From Variovorax sp. (GTDB taxonomy: Bacteria; Pseudomonadota; Gammaproteobacteria; Burkholderiales; Burkholderiaceae_C): a DNA stretch of 64,000 nucleotides. Positions 9,913 to 19,032 of the stretch are shown piece by piece (positions within the stretch are counted from its first letter, which is position 1; every line of letters begins with the position of its first letter). Position numbers and translations under genes: made by a program. Below the pieces are notes generated by a model. It saw nothing but the letters and a program-made list of their open reading frames with translations. It was not told the origin of the DNA and searched no databases. The stretch spans positions 18,193 to 82,192 of the forward strand of contig JANXTS010000027.1 in NCBI GenBank assembly GCA_025352265.1. Direction: 5' to 3'.

Positions 9913-11058
9913 TCAAAAACGTGTCAGCACGCGAAAAGTATTGTCCTCGGCGCGTGCAAGATAGATCGGCACGCGGTTGATGCCACTGCCGTCGTATGCG
10001 GCGTCGCGGGCACTGCGGTAAACCAGCGGCGCGTGGCCCAGGTGCTCGCGGTCAATGTCCGATTGCAGATGGCCGTCGAGCAGCGCCGCGAGAAAATGCA
10101 TGCCTTCATAGGTCGACTGTCCGAAGGTGTTGAGCGTGGGCGCACGTTCGCCGAAGTGCGCGTGATAGCGCTCCTTGAAGGCCAGGTTGGACTCGGTGTC
10201 GAGGGTGGCGAAGTAGCCGCAAGCGACATAGAGTTCCTCCGAGTTGTCGGCGCCGATTCCCAGCAGCTCGTTCTCTCCAACGGCACACGACAGGCGCAGC
10301 ATTTCGCGGTGCAGCCCGGCACGGCCGAACGCGCGGTTGAACTCGATGGCATCTTGGCCGACGAGGGACACCAGCACGGCGTCGGCACGGCACTGCCGCA
10401 GCGCGTCGAGCGCTGCTGAAAAATCCGTCGTGCCGAACGGAACGTAGCTCTCGCCGACCATGGCAGCGCCTGCCTCGGCGATGTAGCCGCGCGCCATGCG
10501 ATGCGACATTTGCGGCCAGATGTAGTCGTTGCCGATCGCGAACCAGCGTCGTGGACGTTTTCGCTGGCCCAGCCAAGCGATGGATGGCTGCAGTTGGCGG
10601 GCCGTGGTCTCGCCGATCGCGAACACGCCGGCGGTGGACTCTCCACCTTCGTATAGCGGGGTGTAGATGATAGGAATCTGGCCACCAACGGCGCGCAAGA
10701 TGCGTTGGCGCACTCCACTGGTGTGCATGCCGATGATCGCGTCGATATCGCCAGCGTGCACCAGCTCGGTCAGCGCGGCTTCGATGTCGGCTGAGTCGTC
10801 TGCGGCGTTGACCGTCAGCAAACGGCAGGACCGCCCCCCGATGCCGGCCTCGCGGTTGAGTTCGGACACTGCGAGCTTCGCGCAAGCGAGCGCCGACGGC
10901 CCCCAGATACCGGCCGATCCGCCGAGCGGCACGCAGAGCGCGATGTTGAGTTCCGTACGCGCAAGCGGTGGGTGCGGGGGACGCGGCAAGTGCCAGGTGC
11001 CGCCATTCGGCGCGAGTACGGGCGACCGACGCATGACCGATTCAAGGGATAAAAACAT
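9913..11058 (-). CDS. AmiC-like amide/urea-binding protein (Peripla_BP_6 family, no clear signal peptide)
   Basis: LNIALCVPLGGSAGIWGPSALACAKLAVSELN...IIYTPLYEGGESTAGVFAIGET; start taken at MFLSLESVMRR. Confidence 0.8.
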   Translation of the reverse strand: MFLSLESVMRRSPVLAPNGGTWHLPRPPHPPLARTELNIALCVPLGGSAGIWGPSALACAKLAVSELNREAGIGGRSCRLLTVNAADDSADIEAALTELVHAGDIDAIIGMHTSGVRQRILRAVGGQIPIIYTPLYEGGESTAGVFAIGETTARQLQPSIAWLGQRKRPRRWFAIGNDYIWPQMSHRMARGYIAEAGAAMVGESYVPFGTTDFSAALDALRQCRADAVLVSLVGQDAIEFNRAFGRAGLHREMLRLSCAVGENELLGIGADNSEELYVACGYFATLDTESNLAFKERYHAHFGERAPTLNTFGQSTYEGMHFLAALLDGHLQSDIDREHLGHAPLVYRSARDAAYDGSGINRVPIYLARAEDNTFRVLTRF

Positions 11059-11125
11059 CGGAGCTCCCAGGCATTGCACCAAGATGGCAGCAGGGATTGA
11101 AGTGTCGCAAAAATCGCGCCAATGC

Positions 11126-11139
11126 TTTCCAAGGAAAAC
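11126..11139. promoter_or_regulatory. Palindromic candidate MarR operator (TTTCCAAGGAAAAC) between AmiC-like gene and MarR gene
   Basis: Perfect TTTCC/GGAAA inverted repeat in the divergent intergenic region, identical to the site at 9876-9889 (opposite strand). Confidence 0.5.
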
Positions 11140-11176
11140 GATCGTTGCTAAACTGGAAAGATACCCTGCAGTCCTA

Positions 11177-11635
11177 ATGACAAAGCCTACCGCCACACCC
11201 ATGCCTGAGCAAGACATCTCGCAGTACCTGGCCTATCTGCTGGCCTCCGCCAACCGGCGCATGCGCATCGGGCTGGCGCAGTCCATCGCTGCTGAAGAGG
11301 TGACGGAGGAGCACTGGCGCATCCTCCAGGTGCTTGCCGACGAGTACGGGCGCTCGATGGGCGATCTTGCGGAGACGGTGCTGCTCAACCACCCGGCGCT
11401 AACAAAGAACATAGACAAATTGGTGAGCCGTGGCCTGGTGCAGCGTGCGGCCGACGCCTCGGACAGCCGCCGCGTGCTGGTCTACATCAGCGACCTGGGT
11501 CTCGAAACGGTGGCGCGCCTGAAGAAGAGCGTCGACGCGCACCACGGTCAGCTGGAAGAGGCACTGGGGCCGCGCAAGACCAGCCAGCTCAAGAAGTTGC
11601 TCGAAAGCTTTATCGAGGAGTGCGAGACGCACTGA
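11177..11635 (+). CDS. MarR-family transcriptional regulator
   Basis: EEVTEEHWRILQVLADEYGRSMGDLAETVLLNHPALTKNIDKLVSRGLVQRAADASDSRRVLVYISDLG (winged helix); start from internal ATG. Confidence 0.88.
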   Translation: MTKPTATPMPEQDISQYLAYLLASANRRMRIGLAQSIAAEEVTEEHWRILQVLADEYGRSMGDLAETVLLNHPALTKNIDKLVSRGLVQRAADASDSRRVLVYISDLGLETVARLKKSVDAHHGQLEEALGPRKTSQLKKLLESFIEECETH

Positions 11636-12611
11636 GCCTGCCCGTGCGCTTCGGCACCTTGCGTTGCCGGGCAGCGTCGCGCAACAGCCCCACCATCGCA
11701 CTGCAGGCAGCCGACGGCTCGGCTTCGGTGCGAAGCAGCAGTCCGACCGGCTCCTCGGTCCCGGGCGTATCGATGCGTAACCGCTCCAGCGTGCCGACCT
11801 GCAGGTCGTCGTGGACGGCGCCGAGCGGCGTGATCCAGATCGCATCGGACTGCGCCACCAAAGCGCGCGCCACCATCAGATCCAGTGTTTGCAATGCGTT
11901 CGGCGGCACCACCAGGCCACGCGCGGAAAACAAGCTCTCGGTGCTGTGGTGCGGGATCGTGCCCTCGGCGAACACGACAAGCGGATAGGCAAGCACCGCC
12001 TGCACCGACGCCGCGCGTCGGGCCAGCGGATGGCCGCTGCGAGCCACGAACACCAGCGGCTCTGCATAGAGCAGCTCGAAGCTGAGGCCCGTCATCAGTC
12101 GTGGATCGCTCATGCGGCCCGCCACAAGGTCGAGTTCGCCCGCGCGCAACGCGTCGAGCAGCACGGCATTGGCTGCGCTCTTCACGCTCACCTGCAATGC
12201 CGGCCAATGGCTGCGCAGGCGGGCCAGGGCGAGGGGCAGCAGCGCCGGTGCCACGCTCGGAAGTGCGCCGATGCGCAAGCGGGCGAGCCGGCCACCCGCA
12301 GCAGGCGCGACCGCCTGCGCGCTGGCGTCGACCGCCTCCAGCACGCGCAGCGCGTGGCCGAGCAACTGCTCTCCCATCGGTGTCAGGCCCTGTACGCCAC
12401 GCCGACCGGCACTGCTGCGCTCGACCAGCCGCGTGCCGGCGAGCGTCTCGAGCTCGACCAAAGTCTTGGAGATGGCCGGTTGGCTCAAAGCCAATCGCTC
12501 GGCGGCGCGCGCCAGGTTGCGCTCCTGCGCGATCGCGACGAAGCAGCGCAAGTGACGCAGCTGCACGTTGCGAGCGAAGGCCAGCGAGGAAAGAAGAGGG
12601 ACGGCTTTCAA
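11610..12611 (-). CDS. pcaQ: LysR-family regulator, PcaQ-like (pca operon)
   Basis: VQLRHLRCFVAIAQERNLARAAERLALSQPAISKTLVELE; divergent from pcaHG; overlaps the MarR 3' end by 26 nt. Confidence 0.78.
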   Translation of the reverse strand: MKAVPLLSSLAFARNVQLRHLRCFVAIAQERNLARAAERLALSQPAISKTLVELETLAGTRLVERSSAGRRGVQGLTPMGEQLLGHALRVLEAVDASAQAVAPAAGGRLARLRIGALPSVAPALLPLALARLRSHWPALQVSVKSAANAVLLDALRAGELDLVAGRMSDPRLMTGLSFELLYAEPLVFVARSGHPLARRAASVQAVLAYPLVVFAEGTIPHHSTESLFSARGLVVPPNALQTLDLMVARALVAQSDAIWITPLGAVHDDLQVGTLERLRIDTPGTEEPVGLLLRTEAEPSAACSAMVGLLRDAARQRKVPKRTGRLSASRTPR

Positions 12612-12735
12612 TTACCTGTGATTATCGAAAAAGATCGAATCTTCAATTTACATGATCGAAGACGACTTCTAAAGTGGTGCTTTTCGTTGACCGTCCGTTG
12701 AGTTACCCACGAGACATCCAGACTGAAGACAAGCC

Positions 12736-13461
12736 ATGCTCGACCGCATCAAGAAATCCCTGCCAACGCTCTCACCGCGCGACTGGGCGAGCCATCCCGC
12801 GTACGTTTATCCCGGCTACAAATCGACCGTGAAACGCGGTCCGCAACAGCCGTTGATACCGCTCAAGGCGTCGCTCGGCGAACTGCAGCAACCGGTCTAC
12901 GGCCACAACACCATCGGTGAGTTCGACCATGACTTGACGCGCAATGCTCGCCAAAACGGCGAGCCGCTGGGCGAACGCATGATCCTCACCGGTCAGGTGC
13001 TCGACGAGCGTCGACGCCCGGTCGCCAACACGCTGGTCGAGCTGTGGCAGGCCAACGCGTCGGGCCGCTACGTGCACAAGGTCGACCAGCACGACGCACC
13101 GCTCGATCCCAACTTTCTCGGTGCCGGTCGCTGCCTGACCGACAGCGAAGGCCGCTATCGCTTCCTGACCATCAAGCCGGGTGCCTATCCATGGGGCAAC
13201 CACCCGAACGCATGGCGCCCGCAGCACATTCACCTGTCGCTGTTCGGCCAGCATTTCGCGAGTCGCCTGGTCACGCAGATGTACTTCCCCGGCGACCCGC
13301 TGATGCAGTACGACCCGATGATCACCGGCACCCCGGAGCGCCATCGCAATCGGCTCATCGCCGACTTCAGCCTCGACGTCACAGAAGAAGGCTACGCGCT
13401 GGGTTACCAATTCGACATCGTGCTGCGTGGTGCCGACGAGACCCCGTTTGAAACCCGTTGA
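12736..13461 (+). CDS. pcaH: Protocatechuate 3,4-dioxygenase beta subunit
   Basis: LVELWQANASGRYVHKVDQHDAPLDPNFLGAGRCLTDSEGRYRFLTIKPGAYPWGNHPNAWRPQHIHLSLFG (Fe ligands Y/Y/H/H). Confidence 0.95.
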   Translation: MLDRIKKSLPTLSPRDWASHPAYVYPGYKSTVKRGPQQPLIPLKASLGELQQPVYGHNTIGEFDHDLTRNARQNGEPLGERMILTGQVLDERRRPVANTLVELWQANASGRYVHKVDQHDAPLDPNFLGAGRCLTDSEGRYRFLTIKPGAYPWGNHPNAWRPQHIHLSLFGQHFASRLVTQMYFPGDPLMQYDPMITGTPERHRNRLIADFSLDVTEEGYALGYQFDIVLRGADETPFETR

Positions 13462-13501
13462 TAGAGCAATAGACAAACATGCCGACAAGGAGACACGCAC
13501 C

Positions 13502-14107
13502 ATGATGAGCGCACTGGAAGCCGATTTCGGGCAGACCCCTTCGCAAACCGTCGGGCCCTACTTCGCCTACGGCCTCACCGCCTCGCAATACGGCTATGCC
13601 TTCGATCAACCTTTCGACGCGGTACTGGCACTCGAAGACGCCGAGGGTGAGCGCATCCGCCTCGAAGGTCGCGTGACCGACGGCGACGGAAATGTGATCG
13701 GCGATGCGCTGGTAGAGATCAGCCAGCCCGATGGCCAAGGCCACTATCCGCAGACCGTCGACGAGGCGCACGCCTCTGGATTTCGCGGGTTCGGCCGCTG
13801 CGGTACGGGCACTGAAAGCGACAATCGCTTCGTGTTCCATACGGTGAAGCCCGGCGCTGAGACCGCAGGCGAGGCACCGCATATCAACGTTATCCTGACG
13901 ATGCGTGGCCTCCTGCTACACACCTTCACGCGAATCTATTTCAGCGACGAGGCGGATGCCAACGCCAAAGACGCCGTGCTGCAAAGCGTGCCCGCCGACC
14001 GCCGCGGCACGTTGATCGCAGAACGCGTCGCGCAGAACGGCGCAGTGCGCTATCTTTTTGACATCCGCATGCAGGGCGATGGCGAAACAGTCTTCTTCGA
14101 CGTCTGA
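13502..14107 (+). CDS. pcaG: Protocatechuate 3,4-dioxygenase alpha subunit
   Basis: TPSQTVGPYFAYGLT..., GDALVEISQPDGQGHYPQ, APHINVILTMRGLLLHTFTRIYF. Confidence 0.94.
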   Translation: MMSALEADFGQTPSQTVGPYFAYGLTASQYGYAFDQPFDAVLALEDAEGERIRLEGRVTDGDGNVIGDALVEISQPDGQGHYPQTVDEAHASGFRGFGRCGTGTESDNRFVFHTVKPGAETAGEAPHINVILTMRGLLLHTFTRIYFSDEADANAKDAVLQSVPADRRGTLIAERVAQNGAVRYLFDIRMQGDGETVFFDV

Positions 14108-14130
14108 AGCTCGGCACATCCGCACCCACG

Positions 14131-14157
14131 AAAAAGCCCGCGCGAAGCGGGCTTTTT
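14131..14157 (+). terminator. Rho-independent terminator after pcaG
   Basis: AAAAAGCCCGC-gcgaa-GCGGGCTTTTT. Confidence 0.85.
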
Positions 14158-14184
14158 CAATGCGTTGGACTGGCCGAATTGGCG

Positions 14185-14868
14185 TCAGTCCGCGCGGTGA
14201 ATGAGCGACTCGGGGATCGTTTTGACGTCGCCCGGCAACGTGCTTATGTAGCTGGCCAGTTCCTTCAGTTCAGCCACGCTGTACTTCTTCGCCTGACCGC
14301 CCATGATGGCGTTAGCACGACCGACCATCGGATGATTGTCGGCCTTGTACGCCTTGAGTGCGACAAACAGGTAGTCGGGGTACTGGCCGGCCAGCTTGGG
14401 CACAGTGCTGTCGTTCGGGCTGTTGAAATTGGCCCCGTGGCACTTGGTACAGGCATTGGCTGAATCCCGAGCGACGAGTGCTCCGACTTCCTTGCTGGGA
14501 GCCTTGGCCAGCGCAGCCGGTGGTGCGTCGCCTTCTTTAAGGCCAAGCTGGCTGTAGTAGGCAGCGAGATCGACGATGTCTTGCGGGCTGAGGGTGTCGG
14601 CGATGGCACGCATAGTCGGGTGCTTGCGGTCGCCCCCCTTGTATGCAGTCAGCGCGGACACGATGTAGGTGGCGCTTTGGCCAGCGATCATCGGCACCTT
14701 GTGGATCTCAGGAAAGCTCGCCTGGTACCCGACGATGCCGTGGCAACCCACGCACATAGCGATTTTTTTGGAGCCGTCTTTTGCGTTGCCGGTGAGCGTT
14801 TGGGACTGAGCCGAAACCGTCACGCAAGCGACAGCGAAGGCAAACATAGTGGTCAACAACTTGTTCAT
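14185..14868 (-). CDS. Di-heme cytochrome c (c4-like)
   Basis: Signal peptide MNKLLTTMFAFAVACVTVSAQS; two CxxCH motifs (CVGCH, CTKCH). Confidence 0.88.
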   Translation of the reverse strand: MNKLLTTMFAFAVACVTVSAQSQTLTGNAKDGSKKIAMCVGCHGIVGYQASFPEIHKVPMIAGQSATYIVSALTAYKGGDRKHPTMRAIADTLSPQDIVDLAAYYSQLGLKEGDAPPAALAKAPSKEVGALVARDSANACTKCHGANFNSPNDSTVPKLAGQYPDYLFVALKAYKADNHPMVGRANAIMGGQAKKYSVAELKELASYISTLPGDVKTIPESLIHRAD

Positions 14869-15019
14869 TTTGCGCGCACAATCTCTTGGAGATTTCAATT
14901 TCTCTATCAACTTTCGATTATATGCGGCGGCTCTTCGCAGCTCCGCGTGGAACGCGCCGATCTGGTTGCATCGCAACTCGACTGTGTTCTTTTATCCACC
15001 CTCCTGCACCAGCTCATCC

Positions 15020-15874
15020 ATGAAATTCAAGGGTTCAGACAACTACGTTGCCACGCAAGACCTGATGCTGGCAGTCAACGCCGCCATCACGCTCAAACGG
15101 CCCCTGCTGGTCAAAGGGGAACCCGGCACCGGCAAGACGATGCTGGCCGAAGAAGTGGCGCAAGCACTCGAACTGCCGCTACTCCAGTGGCACATCAAGT
15201 CAACCACCAAGGCCCAACAGGGCCTGTATGAATACGACGCCGTCAGCCGACTGCGCGATTCACAACTGGCCGACGTAGACGGTGGCGAGCGCGTCAAAAA
15301 TATACACAACTACATCTTGAAGGGCGTGCTTTGGCAAGCCTTCACGGCCGAAGAACCGGTGGCGCTGCTGATCGACGAAATCGACAAGGCAGACATCGAG
15401 TTCCCGAACGATCTGCTGCGAGAAATCGACCGCATGGAGTTCTACTGCTACGAGACGCGTGAACTCATTCGCGCCAAGCACCGGCCGCTGGTGTTCATCA
15501 CCTCGAACAACGAGAAAGAGTTGCCCGACGCGTTTCTTCGCCGTTGCTTCTTCCACTACATCAAGTTCCCCGACGCAACCACGATGAAGCAAATCGTCGA
15601 CGTGCACTTCCCCGGCCTGAAGCAAGAGTTGCTGACCGCCGCAATGAAGACGTTTTACGACGTGCGCAACTTGCCAGGCCTCAAGAAGAAGCCTTCGACC
15701 TCTGAATTGCTCGACTGGCTCAAGCTACTCGTCGCCGAAGACATTCCGCTCGAAGCGCTACAAAGTAAGGAAGCCAAGGTGGCAGTGCCACCGCTGGTCG
15801 GCGCGCTGCTGAAGAACGAACAGGACGTGACGCTGTTCGAGAAGCTCGTCTTCATGCAGCGCAACAATCGCTGA
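15020..15874 (+). CDS. MoxR-family AAA ATPase
   Basis: LLVKGEPGTGKTMLAEEVAQAL (Walker A), VALLIDEIDKAD (Walker B), FITSNNEKELPDAFLRRCFFHYI. Confidence 0.93.
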   Translation: MKFKGSDNYVATQDLMLAVNAAITLKRPLLVKGEPGTGKTMLAEEVAQALELPLLQWHIKSTTKAQQGLYEYDAVSRLRDSQLADVDGGERVKNIHNYILKGVLWQAFTAEEPVALLIDEIDKADIEFPNDLLREIDRMEFYCYETRELIRAKHRPLVFITSNNEKELPDAFLRRCFFHYIKFPDATTMKQIVDVHFPGLKQELLTAAMKTFYDVRNLPGLKKKPSTSELLDWLKLLVAEDIPLEALQSKEAKVAVPPLVGALLKNEQDVTLFEKLVFMQRNNR

Positions 15875-15879
15875 GTCAG

Positions 15880-16125
15880 ATGGCTCAAACGCCGCACCCG
15901 ACGAGCCAGTTACTCGTTCTTGGCGTCGCACAGGCGGTGCTGTTCGTCGTGGGAGGTTTGCTCGGCCGGTGGATCGGCATGGCGTTCGGCATCGATGCCT
16001 TTGCCAGCGCCGGCTACAGCGCTCGCGAGATGGTCGGCATCCTGCTGGTGGGCCTCGGTGCCGGCGGTGGTCTGCAGTTGGCACGTGTTTGGTACACGCG
16101 CCGGTATGGAAACCCCAGAGGCTGA
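15880..16125 (+). CDS. Small membrane protein, hypothetical (81 aa)
   Basis: Two hydrophobic segments, tightly spaced between moxR-like and GNAT genes. Confidence 0.55.
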   Translation: MAQTPHPTSQLLVLGVAQAVLFVVGGLLGRWIGMAFGIDAFASAGYSAREMVGILLVGLGAGGGLQLARVWYTRRYGNPRG

Positions 16126-16744
16126 ACAGATGGGCTTTGTCGAACCGATCACTCTTGCATTGCGCGGCATCGCACTGGTACCTCTGGCGCTCATGCATGA
16201 AACGGGATTGCGCGCTGCTGCAGCCGACGGCGAGTTGTGGAAACTGCGCATCACCTCTGTGCCCGAGCCGGATGACACGCACAGCTACATCGAGACCGCG
16301 CTGCAAATGCGCGAGGCCGGCAATCGCTTTGCTTTTGCGGTAATCGATGAAGCCACTGGCACGGTTCTCGGCAGCACCAGCTATCACGACATCCTGCCGG
16401 CGGTGAAGCGCCTTGAGATCGGCTACACGTGGTACGCCAAGCGTTGCCAGCGCACGCACATCAACACCACTTGCAAGCTCCTGATGCTGAGCCACGCCTT
16501 CGACCTGCTCGACTGCAACGTGGTGGGCTGGCGCACCGACAACTTCAACCACGCATCGCAGCGCGCCATCGAGCGGCTCGGTGCCCGCAAAGACGGCGTG
16601 ATACGCGGCCATGCGATGCGCCGCGACGGCACCATCCGCGACACGGTGATGTACAGCCTGCGCTCGGGCGAATGGCCGGAGGTCAAGGCGCAACTGCTCT
16701 ATCTGCTCGACAAGCCAAGTGCGCAAGCAAACGACAAGGAATGA
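16106..16744 (+). CDS. GNAT-family N-acetyltransferase (RimJ/RimL type)
   Basis: TGTVLGSTSYHDI..LEIGYTWYAKRCQRTHINTTCKLLMLSHAFDLLDCNVVGWRTDNFNHASQRAIERLGARKDG. Confidence 0.88.
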   Translation: METPEAEQMGFVEPITLALRGIALVPLALMHETGLRAAAADGELWKLRITSVPEPDDTHSYIETALQMREAGNRFAFAVIDEATGTVLGSTSYHDILPAVKRLEIGYTWYAKRCQRTHINTTCKLLMLSHAFDLLDCNVVGWRTDNFNHASQRAIERLGARKDGVIRGHAMRRDGTIRDTVMYSLRSGEWPEVKAQLLYLLDKPSAQANDKE

Positions 16745-16750
16745 TCCGTC

Positions 16751-17938
16751 ATGCTGATCGACTTTTTCTACACCCTGCGCTCGGCCAAGTTGCCGGTTTC
16801 GGTCAAGGAATATCTGGTGCTGCTCGAGGCGTTGAAGGCCGACGTCGTCGGGCCCAACTCCGACAATGCTTTCGGCCTCGATGACTTCTATTACCTCTCG
16901 CGTACCTCGCTGGTAAAGGATGAGAAGCACTACGACAAGTTCGATCGCGCATTCGCCTCCTATTTCAAGGGCGTCGACATGTTGACCGACTTCACCAAGG
17001 AAGTGCCGCTCGACTGGTTGCGTAAAACGCTCGAGCGCGAGTTCACTGCCGAAGAAAAAGCCAAGATCGAAAAGATGGGCTGGGACGAACTCATGGAAAC
17101 GTTGAAGAAGCGTTTCGAGGAGCAAAAGGAACGGCACGAAGGCGGCAACAAGTGGATCGGCACTGGCGGCACATCGCCCTTCGGCAACGGCGGCTACAAC
17201 CCGCAAGGCGTTCGCATCGGCGGCGCCGGCAAGAACAAGAGCGCGGTCAAGGTGTGGGATCAACGCGCCTACAAAGACTACGACGACAGCCAGGAACTAG
17301 GCACGCGCAACATCAAGATCGCGCTGCGGCGCCTGCGCAAGTTCGCACGCGAAGGCCACGAAGAGGAGCTCGACCTCGACCACACCATCCAGTCGACCGC
17401 AGCCAACGCCGGCTACCTCGACATCAAGATGCGGCCCGAGCGCCACAACAACGTCAAGGTGCTGTTGCTGATGGACGTGGGCGGCACCATGGACGAGCAC
17501 ATACAGCGCATCGAAGAGCTCTTCTCAGCCGTCAAGACAGAGTTCAAGCACCTCGAGTTCTACTACTTCCACAACTGCGTCTACGACTTCATGTGGAAGA
17601 ACAACAAGCGGCGCTTTTCAGAGAAGTTCGCGACGTTGGACATCCTGCGCAAGTACAACAAGGACTACAAGCTCATCTTCGTCGGCGACGCCACGATGAG
17701 CCCCTACGAGATCCTGCAGCCGGGTGGCAGCGTCGAATACAACAACGAAGAAGCGGGCGCCGAATGGATTCAGCGCCTGACGCATGCGTTTCCGAAATTC
17801 GCCTGGATCAACCCCGAGCCCCAAGGCGTCTGGCAATACCGGCAGAGCATCACGGTCATGCAGCAACTGTTGTCGAACCGCATGTATCCGCTGACGTTAA
17901 AGGGCCTCGAAGAGGCGATGCGGCTGCTTTCCAAATAG
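16751..17938 (+). CDS. VWA-domain CoxE-like protein
   Basis: VKVLLLMDVGGTMDEHIQRIEELFSAVKTEF...; pairs with the MoxR gene. Confidence 0.88.
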   Translation: MLIDFFYTLRSAKLPVSVKEYLVLLEALKADVVGPNSDNAFGLDDFYYLSRTSLVKDEKHYDKFDRAFASYFKGVDMLTDFTKEVPLDWLRKTLEREFTAEEKAKIEKMGWDELMETLKKRFEEQKERHEGGNKWIGTGGTSPFGNGGYNPQGVRIGGAGKNKSAVKVWDQRAYKDYDDSQELGTRNIKIALRRLRKFAREGHEEELDLDHTIQSTAANAGYLDIKMRPERHNNVKVLLLMDVGGTMDEHIQRIEELFSAVKTEFKHLEFYYFHNCVYDFMWKNNKRRFSEKFATLDILRKYNKDYKLIFVGDATMSPYEILQPGGSVEYNNEEAGAEWIQRLTHAFPKFAWINPEPQGVWQYRQSITVMQQLLSNRMYPLTLKGLEEAMRLLSK

Positions 17939-18046
17939 CTTCAACTCACACCGGGCCCGATTCCAAAACGAAAGTTTGAGCATTTCGCTACTTTCAGATA
18001 CATTAATACAAACGTACACACATTCGACCCTCAAAGCCAACACATC

Positions 18047-18955
18047 ATGTCGATCAGCGTCCCGCCCGAAATCTTTACATCGGCCACGGAGGTCGCGTCC
18101 TTGGAACAGCTTGAGCGCGCTCCCGTCGCCAACACGGTGACCATTCGCGGCGTCAGGCTGCCACTGGATGAGCTGGTCAACTACAAGCTGTTCGAGCCAG
18201 AACAACGACAGCGCTTTCGCGACGAGCTACTAGCCGCAACGCCGTTCCCGCATCTGGTGATTGAAGGAATCTTCAACCCACGCCTACTGGAGTTGGTGCT
18301 CGAAGAGTTCGAGACGCTGTCGACCGGCGGATGGCTCGACGTCAAGAGTCGCTACGAGTCGTTTCGTCGTTCGGTGATCGGCGCCCGCCTCGGGCCAGCC
18401 TCACAACTTTATTTCGACGTCGTCAACTCAGGCTGGTTCACCGAGTGGGTATCGAGCATCACCAGCCGGCCGTACCTCCTGCCCGACCCGCAATTGCATG
18501 GCGGTGGTCTGCACGAGAGCCGCACCGGCGCCTCGTTCGCAATCCATCGCGACTTCGGCCGCCACACCGAGTCCGGACTGGTCAACGAGATGGTTTTCAT
18601 CACGTATCTCAACAAAGGTTGGGACCCGACATGGGGCTCGGCGCTCGAACTCTGGGACAAGAAAAAAAACGCCTGCGTCACCAAGGTGCAACCGGAGTTC
18701 GGACGTAGCGTTTTCATGCTGCACGGCAAAGCCAGCTACCACGGGCATACCGATCCGCTCAACGCGCCAGACGGCAGGCCGAGGCGTTCGATCGCTGCCT
18801 ACTACTACAGCAGCCCCGAAGCCGGCAAACCGAGCCGCGACATGCTCAACACGATCTTTATGGACCGCCGTCCGATCGACAAGGCCCTCGCGGTGGCACG
18901 CGTGCTGACGCCGCCTATCGTCTGGTCGACCATCAAGAAGGTCACCGGCCGCTGA
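18047..18955 (+). CDS. 2OG-Fe(II) oxygenase superfamily protein (Tpa1/prolyl 4-hydroxylase-like)
   Basis: FAIHRDFGRHTES (HxD), SVFMLHGKASYHGHTDPLNAPDGRPRRSIAAYYYS. Confidence 0.82.
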   Translation: MSISVPPEIFTSATEVASLEQLERAPVANTVTIRGVRLPLDELVNYKLFEPEQRQRFRDELLAATPFPHLVIEGIFNPRLLELVLEEFETLSTGGWLDVKSRYESFRRSVIGARLGPASQLYFDVVNSGWFTEWVSSITSRPYLLPDPQLHGGGLHESRTGASFAIHRDFGRHTESGLVNEMVFITYLNKGWDPTWGSALELWDKKKNACVTKVQPEFGRSVFMLHGKASYHGHTDPLNAPDGRPRRSIAAYYYSSPEAGKPSRDMLNTIFMDRRPIDKALAVARVLTPPIVWSTIKKVTGR

Positions 18956-19032
18956 CCACCCCGTTGCGCATGTGACCATGCGGTGCCGTGGGGCATATCG
19001 GGCGGGCTGACCTTGCTGTCAGAATCGACCCG

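Noticed and set aside
12612-12735. PcaQ operator between pcaQ and pcaH
   Set aside because: Region has AT-rich repeats (ATCGAA...GATCGAA) but I could not define a convincing LysR box by eye.
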